Shown here: piece by piece, positions 1 through 6,462 of the stretch
Position numbering within the stretch: position 1 is the stretch's first letter
Layout: each line of letters begins with the position of its first letter
Source of the DNA: JAEUOS01 sp031423955
GTDB lineage: Bacteria > Pseudomonadota > Gammaproteobacteria > Burkholderiales > JAEUOS01
Assembly (NCBI GenBank): GCA_031423955.1
Contig: JANPGJ010000194.1
Location: forward strand, 1-12,116
Length of the DNA: 12,116 bases
Direction: 5' to 3'
Notes under the pieces: generated by a model
What the model was told of the DNA's origin: nothing
The model's input: the letters and a program-made list of their open reading frames with translations, nothing else
Databases searched by the model: none
Translations under genes and position numbers: made by a program

Positions 1-245
1 GTCGCACTGCGCATGCCGCACGCGGCGATCACCTCGTCGGGCACCACGTGGCGTTCGACGGTAAAGCCCATCGCCTCGAGCAGCAACGCGGATCGCGCCG
101 CATGCGGCGCACAGTCGCCCGGCGGATTGTCGGACGGCAGCTTCACCAACTCGGCGAGAAAGCGCGTCTGTGCGTCGCGCCATTTGAGTAAGGTGGCACT
201 GATTGCGCTCTGCGCTACACTCTGGTGATCAGTTTTCGTACTCAC
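1..245 (-). CDS. M20-family metallopeptidase/amidohydrolase, N-terminal part (3' end off left edge)
   Basis: The reverse strand is open from a GTG at 245-243 to the window edge, giving 81 residues. After a short polar N-terminus the sequence reads RFLAELVKLPSDNPPGDCAP, followed by HAARSALLLEAMGF and VERHVVPDE. This is the typical start of the ArgE/DapE/acetylornithine-deacetylase-like M20 family: helix, 'L(V/K)xxPSxNPPG' strand, then an amphipathic helix. The zinc ligands lie further on and are not in the window, so the substrate cannot be told; M20 members of this type remove N-acyl or N-carbamoyl groups. The GTG start was chosen because it is the last start codon before the coding-like stretch; the ribosome site is weak (GGCGGG just upstream). 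The gene diverges from the ureide operon and shares its promoter region, so it may be co-regulated and act on a related amide. Confidence 0.8.
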   Translation of the reverse strand, partial: MSTKTDHQSVAQSAISATLLKWRDAQTRFLAELVKLPSDNPPGDCAPHAARSALLLEAMGFTVERHVVPDEVIAACGMRSA

Positions 246-257
246 GAACCCGCCAAT

Positions 258-267
258 TTGTGTACAA
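258..267. promoter_or_regulatory. Putative GntR/FCD operator, site 1 (TTGTGTACAA)
   Basis: TTGTGTACAA is a palindrome with one mismatch. It lies in the AT-rich divergent intergenic region, and its centre is 22 bp (about two helical turns) from the perfect palindrome at 280-289. GntR regulators of the FadR/FCD type commonly bind short TNGTNNNACNA-like palindromes. The regulator encoded two genes away at 1322-2023 is the obvious partner; that pairing is inference. Confidence 0.6.
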
Positions 268-273
268 TATAAG
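268..273 (+). promoter_or_regulatory. Possible -10 element (TATAAG) for the ureide operon
   Basis: TATAAG matches the sigma-70 -10 consensus at five of six positions and lies between the two operator-like palindromes. No convincing -35 box sits 16-18 bp upstream, so an activator-dependent or weak promoter is possible. The overlapping reverse-strand hexamer TATATT (271-266) could serve the leftward M20 gene. Low certainty. Confidence 0.3.
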
Positions 274-279
274 TTGTTA

Positions 280-289
280 TTGTATACAA
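280..289. promoter_or_regulatory. Putative GntR/FCD operator, site 2 (TTGTATACAA)
   Basis: TTGTATACAA is a perfect 10-bp palindrome that repeats the site at 258-267 with one base changed. GTATAC is uncommon in this GC-rich sequence. Both sites lie about 45-75 bp upstream of the puuE start and within 50 bp of the divergent M20 start, so a bound regulator could control both directions. Confidence 0.65.
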
Positions 290-331
290 CTATTCTCGAT
301 TTGTCACTTTTCCTCATTGTCAGCAAGCCCC

Positions 332-1318
332 ATGCCATACGTGCCCACGCCCTCTGATACAGATGCAGACCCCGTCTCCCGCGCCTATCCGCGCGACCTG
401 ATCGGCTATGGTCGCAAGCGGCCTCACGCGAACTGGCCGAACAAGGCGAGGCTCGCATTGCAGTTCGTGCTCAACTATGAGGAAGGGTCGGAGAACAACG
501 TGTTGCACGGCGATGCAGCGTCCGAGACGTTCCTCTCGGAAATGATCGTCGCCCAGGCGTTCGAAGCGCGCCATCTGTCGATGGAGTCGCTCTACGAGTA
601 TGGCTCGCGGGTCGGCGTTTGGCGCATCCTGCGTGAGTTCGAGAAGCGCGGTCTTCCCCTCACGGTATTCGGTGTCTCGATGGCACTGCAGCGCAACCCT
701 GAACTGGTAGCGGCATTCATGGAAGGCGGTCATGAGATCGCCTGCCACGGCTGGCGCTGGATTCACCACCAGTTCATGAGCGAAGCACGAGAGCGCCAGC
801 ACATCAAGATCGGCACCGACATCATCGCCGACATGACCGGCGGCAAGTGGCCACTTGGCTGGTACACCGGGCGCGACTCGCCCAATACCAAGCGGCTGGT
901 GGCCGATCATGGGGGCTATGTCTATGACAGCGACTACTATGGCGACGACCTGCCATTCTGGACCACCGTCAGCAAGACCGACGGCAGCGAAATGCGTCGA
1001 CTTATCGTCCCGTACACCCTCGACGCCAACGACATGCGCTTTGTCGCGCCCCAGGGATTCAACACCGCCGATCATTTTTTCACCTACCTGCGCGACAGCT
1101 TCGATGTGCTTTATGCAGAAGGCGATCCGAACGGGATGAACAGTCCGCAAATGATGTCGGTGGGCATGCACTGCCGGATTCTTGGCAAGCCGGGCCGGTT
1201 GGTGGGTCTGCAGCGGTTTCTCGACCATGTGCAGCGCCACGCCGATGTGTGGATCTGCCGGCGTATCGATATCGCCAATCACTGGATTGAACACCACTCC
1301 CCTGAAGGCGGCGCCTGA
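332..1318 (+). CDS. puuE: Allantoinase, PuuE type (polysaccharide-deacetylase fold)
   Basis: A protein of 328 residues that should hydrolyse (S)-allantoin to allantoate in the cytoplasm. It belongs to the PuuE allantoinases, which have the NodB/polysaccharide-deacetylase fold and are unrelated to the metal-dependent AllB allantoinases. Recognisable blocks, in order: YPRDLIGYG (about 19-27), FVLNYEEGSEN (45-55), MESLYEYGSRVGVWR (84-98), the NodB-like GGHEIACHGWRW (132-143), GWYTGRDSPNTKRL (177-189) and YDSDYYGDDLPFW (198-210). The ATG at 332 was chosen because similarity begins near residue 20; an open frame reaching back to 203 would start inside the divergent gene and cross both operators. 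The ribosome site is weak. It is the first gene of the operon, and its stop is 3 bp before the GntR start. Length is slightly above the roughly 300-310 usual for PuuE because of about 18 extra N-terminal residues. Confidence 0.93.
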   Translation: MPYVPTPSDTDADPVSRAYPRDLIGYGRKRPHANWPNKARLALQFVLNYEEGSENNVLHGDAASETFLSEMIVAQAFEARHLSMESLYEYGSRVGVWRILREFEKRGLPLTVFGVSMALQRNPELVAAFMEGGHEIACHGWRWIHHQFMSEARERQHIKIGTDIIADMTGGKWPLGWYTGRDSPNTKRLVADHGGYVYDSDYYGDDLPFWTTVSKTDGSEMRRLIVPYTLDANDMRFVAPQGFNTADHFFTYLRDSFDVLYAEGDPNGMNSPQMMSVGMHCRILGKPGRLVGLQRFLDHVQRHADVWICRRIDIANHWIEHHSPEGGA

Positions 1319-1321
1319 ACC

Positions 1322-2023
1322 ATGAACGCTGTTGACAACCTGCGCCCGCCGCACGCCCCGCCGCTTGACACCGACGCGATCCACACCCGGATTGCCGATG
1401 CAATCGCTGCGCACCGGCTGCCGCCAGGCACCAAGCTGGGCGAAGAAGCGCTGGGCGACATTTTCGGCGTGTCACGCACCAAAATCCGCCAGGCGTTGTT
1501 TCAACTGGCCGGCGACAAGTTGGTCACCCTGATTCCCGGGCGCGGCGCTTTCGTCGCCCAGCCGTCAGTCCGCGAAGCCCACGAGGTTTTCGAGGCGCGG
1601 CGCGTGATCGAAGCAGCGATCGTGACTCGCTATCTCAAGGTAGCGACAAGCGTGGACGTCGAGGCGCTTGCCGACCACATCACGCTGGAAGAACAGGCGA
1701 TCGCCGGCGGCAATGCACAGTCGCGCAACCACCTGCTGGGGGATTTTCACGAGGTCATCGCCAAGACCGCCGGCAACGCCGTGTTGACCGAAATCCTTTC
1801 CGAACTGGTGGCCCGCACCTCGCTCATCACCTTGTTCTACCAAAACACGCGCGGCGCCGCCGATTCGCTCGATGAACACCGGCAGTTGCTCGCGGCCATC
1901 AGAAAGCGCGACACCGGCGATGCGGTGCGCCTGATGCACCAGCATTTGAGCAACGTCGAACGCGGCCTGGTGCTGCGCGACGAGACACCCGCCGGCGCCG
2001 ACTTGCGCAGCGCATTGGCCTGA
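1322..2023 (+). CDS. GntR-family transcriptional regulator, FCD (FadR-like) subfamily
   Basis: A protein of 233 residues. The N-terminal winged helix-turn-helix covers about residues 18-80: IHTRIADAIAAHRLPPGTKL, then EEALGDIFGVSRTKIRQALF as the recognition region, then the wing LIPGRGAFVAQP. The C-terminal half is an FCD ligand-binding domain with the expected metal-binding positions: Asp/His in GDFHEVIA, His in DEHRQLL and His in LMHQHL. It lies inside the ureide operon, 3 bp after puuE and 4 bp before uraD, so it is co-transcribed and probably autoregulated. The paired TTGTRTACAA palindromes at 258-289 are its likely operators. The ligand is probably allantoin or another ureide intermediate (inference from context). 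Confidence 0.92.
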   Translation: MNAVDNLRPPHAPPLDTDAIHTRIADAIAAHRLPPGTKLGEEALGDIFGVSRTKIRQALFQLAGDKLVTLIPGRGAFVAQPSVREAHEVFEARRVIEAAIVTRYLKVATSVDVEALADHITLEEQAIAGGNAQSRNHLLGDFHEVIAKTAGNAVLTEILSELVARTSLITLFYQNTRGAADSLDEHRQLLAAIRKRDTGDAVRLMHQHLSNVERGLVLRDETPAGADLRSALA

Positions 2024-2027
2024 CACC

Positions 2028-2546
2028 ATGGCCATCACTATCGAGCAGATCAACGCCTGGTCGCGCGAACAGTTCGTCGCGCGCCTGGGCGGCATTTTCG
2101 AGCATTCGGCGTGGGTGGCGGAGTCAGCCTGGCAATCCCGTCCGTTCAACGATATCGGCAAGTTGCATGATGCAATGGTGACCGCCGTGCGGGCGGCATC
2201 GCATGCACGACAGCTTGATTTCCTGCGTGCGCACCCTGAATTGGCCGGCAAGGCGATGGTTGATCAATCGCTGACCGCGGAATCGAGCAACGAACAAACC
2301 CGCTCCGGCCTGACACAATGCACGCCCGAAGAGTTCGCGCGCCTGCAGGAGCTCAATGCCGCATACAAGAACAAATTCGGCTGGCCCTTCATCCTGGCGG
2401 TGAAGCATCTCGATCGGCCAACCATCATTCGCACCTTTGCGGAGCGGCTCAATCAACCGGCGGCTGACGAATTCGAGAATTGCATGGCAAACATCGAAAA
2501 GATCACGCGCTGGCGTCTTGACGACTTGACTGGATACGCCGCTTGA
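2028..2546 (+). CDS. uraD: 2-oxo-4-hydroxy-4-carboxy-5-ureidoimidazoline (OHCU) decarboxylase
   Basis: A protein of 172 residues, the normal length for UraD. It converts OHCU to (S)-allantoin in urate breakdown. Conserved features seen: the catalytic histidine in FLRAHPELAGK (about His69), the conserved glutamate region LTAESSNEQ (82-90), LQELNAAYKNKFGWPFILAVK (107-126, substrate pocket and fold core) and IIRTFAERL (133-141) with its conserved Arg and Glu. The ATG at 2028 is 4 bp after the GntR stop. The stop overlaps the TTG start of the next gene (TTGA), suggesting translational coupling. All key residues appear intact. Confidence 0.94.
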   Translation: MAITIEQINAWSREQFVARLGGIFEHSAWVAESAWQSRPFNDIGKLHDAMVTAVRAASHARQLDFLRAHPELAGKAMVDQSLTAESSNEQTRSGLTQCTPEEFARLQELNAAYKNKFGWPFILAVKHLDRPTIIRTFAERLNQPAADEFENCMANIEKITRWRLDDLTGYAA

Positions 2547-3784
2547 AATTCGGCCCCGCCCTGATGGTACAAGCCGATGCGCTGGCGCGATTCACCGCCG
2601 ATGCGCCGCGCATCACTCGTACCTACCTGTCGCCCGAACACAAGGCCGCCGGCGAATACCTGATCGGGCTGATGCGCGAAGCGGGCATGGAAGCCGGCTT
2701 CGATGCACTGGGCAACATCGTCGGTCGCTTTGCTGCAGCCGATCCCGCCGCCCCGATTGTGATGACAGGCTCGCATCAGGACAGCGTGCGCAATGCCGGC
2801 AAGTATGACGGTCTGTTCGGCATCCTGACGGCGATCGCCTGCGTCAAGGATCTGCATGAACGCGGCAAGCGCCTGCCGTTCGCCCTTGAAGTCATCGGTT
2901 TCGGCGACGAGGAAGGCGTGCGCTTCGCCGCCACCCTGATCGGCAGCAAGGCGATGGCCGGCGGGTTTGATCCGCAATGGCTGGCGCGGACCGACGCCAA
3001 CGGCATCAGGATGGCGGATGCGCTGGTGCGGTTCGGATGCGATCCGGATGCATGGCGAAGCCTGGATCGACGCGGTACCGGCGTCGTCGCCTTCATCGAG
3101 TCGCATATCGAGCAGGGTCCGGTGCTGTTGAATGAGGGCTTGAGCCTTGGCGTGGTGACGGCGATCGCCGGCGCCACCCGCCTCAAGGTAAATGTTACGG
3201 GCCAGGCCGGGCACGCCGGCACCGTGCCGATGGGACAGCGGCAGGACGCGCTTGCCGCCGCAGCCGAAATGGTACTTGCCGTTGAACACTATTGCGAGAC
3301 GTATCGGGAACAGGGCGGGTTGGTGGGCACGATCGGGATCCTCGAGGTGAGGCCGGGCGCCGCGAACGTGATCCCGCAGGACGTGAATTTCACCGTAGAC
3401 CTGCGCTCGGGCGACGACGTGGCGCGGCGCCTCGCGATCACGAAACTGGAGACTGAATTTTCTGCGATCGCCGCGCGGCGCCGGGTGAAAATCGATACCA
3501 CCTCTTTCTACTCGGCCGATGCCGCGCCATGTGATCCCGGTCTGCAGGCCCAACTGGCGCGTGCGGTCGCAGCGCAGGGCGTCGCCGTGCGCCATTTGCC
3601 CTCGGGCGCCGGGCACGACGCGATGGTATTTCCGGCGGTCTGCCCGACGGCCATGCTGTTCGTCCGTTGCGGCAACAATGGCATCAGCCATCATCCGGAT
3701 GAAACAATGACCGCCGAGGATGCCGACATCGCGACCGCAGCCTTGCTGCATTTTTTTGAACATTTCGAGCCGCTCGGCGACTGA
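2543..3784 (+). CDS. Allantoate amidohydrolase (M20 family, AllC/HyuC-like)
   Basis: A protein of 413 residues of the M20 zinc amidase branch that includes allantoate amidohydrolase, ureidoglycolate amidohydrolase and N-carbamoyl-amino-acid amidases. Zinc and catalytic positions seen: His78 in TGSHQDSV, bridging Asp89 in GKYDGLFG, Glu123/124 in GDEEGVRF, His188 in ESHIEQGP and the final His in NGISHHPDE. The dimerisation-domain substrate residues are in GHAGTVPMGQRQDA. Next to puuE and uraD the likely reaction is allantoate to ureidoglycine plus CO2 and ammonia. N-carbamoyl-beta-alanine or another N-carbamoyl substrate cannot be excluded from sequence alone. The start is TTG at 2543, overlapping the uraD stop (TTGA) with GGA about 9 bp upstream; an ATG at 2564 is possible but has no ribosome site. 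Confidence 0.88.
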   Translation: MKFGPALMVQADALARFTADAPRITRTYLSPEHKAAGEYLIGLMREAGMEAGFDALGNIVGRFAAADPAAPIVMTGSHQDSVRNAGKYDGLFGILTAIACVKDLHERGKRLPFALEVIGFGDEEGVRFAATLIGSKAMAGGFDPQWLARTDANGIRMADALVRFGCDPDAWRSLDRRGTGVVAFIESHIEQGPVLLNEGLSLGVVTAIAGATRLKVNVTGQAGHAGTVPMGQRQDALAAAAEMVLAVEHYCETYREQGGLVGTIGILEVRPGAANVIPQDVNFTVDLRSGDDVARRLAITKLETEFSAIAARRRVKIDTTSFYSADAAPCDPGLQAQLARAVAAQGVAVRHLPSGAGHDAMVFPAVCPTAMLFVRCGNNGISHHPDETMTAEDADIATAALLHFFEHFEPLGD

Positions 3785-3811
3785 CTGCCGCACGCGCACC
3801 GGGGAGAGGAA

Positions 3812-4177
3812 ATGGCGCAACCGGCAGGCGGCGTATCGATCCATGTAGTCGACGTTTCGCGCGGCTTGATAGCCGTCGGTATGCGAGTCGAGGTATTCGC
3901 CTGCGGCGCAACGCGAACGCAGGTTTGCGGCGGCACGATCAATGCCAAAGGCACTCTCGATCACCCTGCCCTGATGAGCGATGCCATGCGGGCCGGCACC
4001 TATGAAGCCATCTTTCACGTAGCCGACTGGTACCGCGGCGCAGGCGTCGCCTTGCCCGCAATGCCGTTTCTCGATCAGGTGACTTACCGCTTCTCGATCG
4101 ACGATATGCGCCAGCACTACCATTTGCCGATGAAGCTGACGCCCTGGGGTTATTCATGTTTCCGCGGTGGCGCGTAG
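3812..4177 (+). CDS. 5-hydroxyisourate hydrolase-like protein (transthyretin family), divergent active site
   Basis: A protein of 121 residues with the transthyretin-like fold of UraH/HiuH, which hydrolyses 5-hydroxyisourate to OHCU. The N-terminal histidine motif is kept (SIHVVDVSRG, His11). So is the C-terminal block HYHLPMKLTPWGYS (102-115), including the family histidine. Two usual active-site positions differ. The Arg that follows the 'TNxDG' turn is Thr48 (TINAKGTLD), and the signature C-terminal YRGS is FRGGA, so the terminal Ser is missing and an extra Ala is added. It could be a working variant, a hydrolase for another ring, or a decayed copy. A strong ribosome site (GGGGAG, 3801-3806) lies 5 bp before the ATG. 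It follows the allantoate amidohydrolase by 27 bp as the last gene of the operon. Confidence 0.82.
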   Translation: MAQPAGGVSIHVVDVSRGLIAVGMRVEVFACGATRTQVCGGTINAKGTLDHPALMSDAMRAGTYEAIFHVADWYRGAGVALPAMPFLDQVTYRFSIDDMRQHYHLPMKLTPWGYSCFRGGA

Positions 4178-4210
4178 TGGGCCACGATACCCGCGGAGCA
4201 GCGCGCCACG

Positions 4211-4241
4211 ACTTCCCGCAACATGCTGGAAAGCGGGAAGT
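4211..4241. terminator. Inverted repeat after the ureide operon (possible terminator)
   Basis: ACTTCCCGC (4211-4219) and GCGGGAAGT (4233-4241) form a perfect 9-bp stem with a 13-nt loop, 34 bp after the uraH-like stop. No T-run follows on either strand, so it is not a classical intrinsic terminator. It may be an RNA-stabilising hairpin, a Rho-assisted end or an operator. Confidence 0.4.
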
Positions 4242-4261
4242 GATGGGGCGATAGTGGCGCT

Positions 4262-4277
4262 GCGGGCATGTGCCCGC
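4262..4277. repeat. Short GC-rich inverted repeat upstream of the lipoprotein gene
   Basis: GCGGGC-ATGT-GCCCGC is a perfect 6-bp stem with a 4-nt loop, ending 19 bp before the lipoprotein ATG and 8 bp before its GGAG ribosome site. It could end read-through from the ureide operon or affect the lipoprotein leader. It may also be chance in GC-rich DNA. Confidence 0.3.
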
Positions 4278-4296
4278 GTCACACTGGAGACTCATC

Positions 4297-4794
4297 ATGA
4301 ACACCCCGACCAAGCGATCGTTTCCGGCCAGGCGCACCGTTCTCGCCTTGTTGTTCGCCGCGCCGCTGTTGACTGCGTGCTATGTCGTACCGGTTCATCC
4401 CGATGGCCGCGTCTATCCTCCGGCAGGAAGCACCGTCAACACCGCGCCTGTGGCTGCGGCACAACTGCCTGTTGCCGTCGCACCGGCGCCGGTGGTGTTC
4501 ACAGCACGCCTGTATCCGGCCAACGAAATCGCAGCGCGCAACGGCATCATCGCCGGCAGCGTCAGCAGCCCGCAAGACGGCAAGGGTGTGTTCACCATCC
4601 CCTACAACGGCGACTCTCTGAGCGGCGAGGCAACCCGTACCAGTGCAGGCGGAATCCATTCCGGCGTCGCCAACGCCGCCGGGCCACGTGGCAATTTCGT
4701 GCGTTGCGCCTACCGCATGAACAGCGCCGCGCAGGGCACCGGCGAATGCGTTTTTTCCGACGGCGCGCGGTATCAGATGCATGTGGGCGGTTGA
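4297..4794 (+). CDS. Small lipoprotein of unknown function
   Basis: A protein of 165 residues with a clear lipoprotein signal: positively charged start (KRSFPARR), hydrophobic stretch VLALLFAAPL and lipobox LLTAC, putting the lipidated cysteine at residue 28. A Pro/Val/Ala-rich linker (about 29-70) leads to a compact domain of about 95 residues (about 71-165), beginning FTARLYPANEIAARNG and ending GTGECVFSDGARYQMHVGG. The domain has two cysteines (in RCAYRM and GECVF) that could form a disulphide in the periplasm. I do not recognise a named family. The ATG at 4297 has GGAG 7 bp upstream; an upstream in-frame GTG at 4270 lies in the inverted repeat and would spoil the signal peptide. It stands alone between the two convergent clusters and has no obvious link to either. 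Confidence 0.82.
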   Translation: MNTPTKRSFPARRTVLALLFAAPLLTACYVVPVHPDGRVYPPAGSTVNTAPVAAAQLPVAVAPAPVVFTARLYPANEIAARNGIIAGSVSSPQDGKGVFTIPYNGDSLSGEATRTSAGGIHSGVANAAGPRGNFVRCAYRMNSAAQGTGECVFSDGARYQMHVGG

Positions 4795-4862
4795 TCGGCG
4801 TTGCGCCAAGGCCAAGAAGCCGACCCTGCCGCGGCGGGCGGCGCATGCCGGGCGGTACCCAT

Positions 4863-4885
4863 GCGGCGCGAGCAATTCGCGCCGC
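4863..4885. terminator. Inverted repeat between convergent genes (possible bidirectional terminator)
   Basis: GCGGCGCGA (4863-4871) and TCGCGCCGC (4877-4885) form a perfect 9-bp GC-rich stem with a 5-nt loop. It begins 2 bp after the VOC gene's stop on the reverse strand and lies about 70 bp after the lipoprotein stop. The position between convergent genes fits a shared terminator, although neither strand has a T-run after the stem. Confidence 0.5.
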
Positions 4886-4887
4886 GC

Positions 4888-5334
4888 CTACTCGAAGTGA
4901 TCAGCGCCCACCGGCAGACGGGCGCCGATGCGATGGTTGATGCGAAATACGTTGGCCTCGGGATCGGCAAGCACCGCCTGATGCGCGTTGTAGTAAGTCT
5001 TGTAGGCCGCCTTGATCACGCTGCCGCCCAGCTCGATCGCATGCAGTACCAGTTCGTCAACCTGCGCCACCGACGACGCTTCGAACGTGAAGTATGCAGT
5101 GACCGGTGACTCGGCCGCAACTGGCTGCCGGCGGCTCAATTCGAGCAACTCATAGGCCTTGCCGGCGTTGAAGCCCAACTCGATGCCACCGGCATCAAGG
5201 CAGCGATAGATCGGCGAGCGATGGCCGACGATCTCCGCGAATCCGAACAGCGTCTTGTAAAAGGCCGACAGCCTTTCGATGTCGCGGGCGAACAGGTTGA
5301 CGTAGGCCAGGCGTACTCGCGAAGGCGTGCTCAC
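4888..5334 (-). CDS. VOC / glyoxalase-fold protein
   Basis: A protein of 148 residues with the paired beta-alpha-beta-beta-beta layout of the vicinal-oxygen-chelate superfamily. The first module starts LAYVNLFARDIERLSAFYKT (9-28) and the second starts AYFTFEASSVAQVDELVLHA (80-99), ending in the typical VLADPEANVFRINH (121-134). Of the usual metal-binding positions, the first-strand His/Glu is not evident (YVNL), while His118 in YYNAHQAV could be a ligand, so the chemistry is open: lyase, isomerase, dioxygenase or binding protein. The GTG at 5334 was chosen because AGGAG lies 9 bp upstream and homology starts there; the frame stays open to 5796 only as a shadow of the oxygenase. Last gene of the leftward cluster, 91 bp after the 2OG oxygenase. 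Confidence 0.83.
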   Translation of the reverse strand: MSTPSRVRLAYVNLFARDIERLSAFYKTLFGFAEIVGHRSPIYRCLDAGGIELGFNAGKAYELLELSRRQPVAAESPVTAYFTFEASSVAQVDELVLHAIELGGSVIKAAYKTYYNAHQAVLADPEANVFRINHRIGARLPVGADHFE

Positions 5335-5425
5335 CAGACTACGCTCCTGAAACTGCGTGACATTCTCCCCGCGCGAGGCGCATCGCTCAATTCGGCGCTC
5401 CCTTCGGGCGGCCGGTCGGGTGAGA

Positions 5426-6442
5426 TCATGCGTCCACCTTTTCGCCCGGCGCACGACTGCCATCGAGAAGTCCGTATGAGCGACGAAACATTTCATCGAG
5501 GTGCTCACCTGCGGTGCACGCCGGATAGAGCGGCGGATGAGCCGCATCGGTGCACGAAGGCAGGCATTCAATGCGCGCCATGTGGTCCGGACTGTAGAAA
5601 TACGGTATCGAGTAACGATCGCGCCCGGGCACATGATTGTTGAGCACGCGGTGCAGATTCGAGCGATACAGTCCGTTGGTCCAGCGATTGAACATGTCCC
5701 CCAGGTTGATGGTGAATGTTCCTGGCGCCGGCGGCGCTGCGATCCATTCGCCAGCCGCATTTTCGACTTCCAATCCGCCGATGTCGTCCTGCGCAAGAAT
5801 GGTCACGCTGCCCCAGTCGGTATGCGCGCCGGCCCCCAGTTGGTTCGCTCGCGCGTTCGCCGGATGCGGCGGATACTTGACCAGGCGCAGCGTCGCCGAG
5901 GGGCATTCGAAGTAGCGTTCAAAATGCCTTGCCTCAAGATCGAGCGACAACGCCAGCAGTTGCATCAGATGCCGGGCAAGACTGTCCATAGCACCATAAT
6001 AGGCGAGCATTTGCTGCCGGAAGCCTGGCAGATCCGGCCAAAGATTGCCGCCGTAGCCGCGCAGCCGCGCCTGCACGTACGGATGCACGTCCGGCAGGTC
6101 CTGGTTGACGTAAAAGCTTTCCTTCAAGTCGGGAGGCGTATCACTGTCGAGGGTCTGACCACCGATCGGCTCGTAACCTGCGTGGGTCGGCGAATTCGCC
6201 ATCTGCAGACGCTGCCGGGCAGCAATCGGCATGTCGAAAAATCGCTTGCTGAATTCAAATTGTGATGCCACAAGTGCCGCCGAAACTCCATGGTTCGATG
6301 TCAGGAAGAATCCGGTTTCGCGACACGCCTTGTGAACTTCCCAGGCCACTTCGCGGCGCAGCGCGACGGAAGCACCGAAACTGGGACCGAGATCGATCAT
6401 CGGGATCGACCGCACCACAGCCGGCGGGATGTAAGGAACCAT
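5426..6442 (-). CDS. 2-oxoglutarate/Fe(II)-dependent oxygenase, isopenicillin-N-synthase-like family
   Basis: A protein of 338 residues, typical for this family. The N-terminal DIOX_N region (about 10-120) starts RSIPMIDLG and contains CRETGFFLTSNHGV. The C-terminal jelly-roll contains RLVKYPPHP, the iron triad His207/Asp209 (GAHTDWGS) and His264 (LHRVLNN), and the co-substrate pair Arg276/Ser278 (RDRYSIPYF). All active-site residues are present, so the enzyme should be active and use 2-oxoglutarate and O2. The substrate is unknown; relatives hydroxylate, desaturate or demethylate small molecules. GAGG lies 9 bp before the ATG. The gene starts 20 bp after the Rieske oxygenase stop, so the two are almost surely co-transcribed and probably act on one pathway. 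Confidence 0.92.
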   Translation of the reverse strand: MVPYIPPAVVRSIPMIDLGPSFGASVALRREVAWEVHKACRETGFFLTSNHGVSAALVASQFEFSKRFFDMPIAARQRLQMANSPTHAGYEPIGGQTLDSDTPPDLKESFYVNQDLPDVHPYVQARLRGYGGNLWPDLPGFRQQMLAYYGAMDSLARHLMQLLALSLDLEARHFERYFECPSATLRLVKYPPHPANARANQLGAGAHTDWGSVTILAQDDIGGLEVENAAGEWIAAPPAPGTFTINLGDMFNRWTNGLYRSNLHRVLNNHVPGRDRYSIPYFYSPDHMARIECLPSCTDAAHPPLYPACTAGEHLDEMFRRSYGLLDGSRAPGEKVDA

Positions 6443-6462
6443 GTATGCGAGCCTCTGGTTGG

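Noticed and set aside
203..331. N-terminal extension of the puuE frame
   Set aside because: It would overlap the divergent M20 coding region and translate through both operator palindromes; PuuE similarity begins only after 332.
320..1414. Reverse-strand open frame of 364 codons
   Set aside because: Antisense shadow of puuE and the start of the GntR gene.
2453..4123. Reverse-strand open frame of 556 codons opposite the allantoate amidohydrolase gene
   Set aside because: It is the antisense shadow of a gene with clear M20 motifs; its translation is rich in Arg/His/Gly and shows no family motif.
5335..5796. Upstream extension of the VOC frame
   Set aside because: It reads antisense-frame sequence of the 2OG oxygenase; a GTG with AGGAG at good spacing marks the start at 5334.
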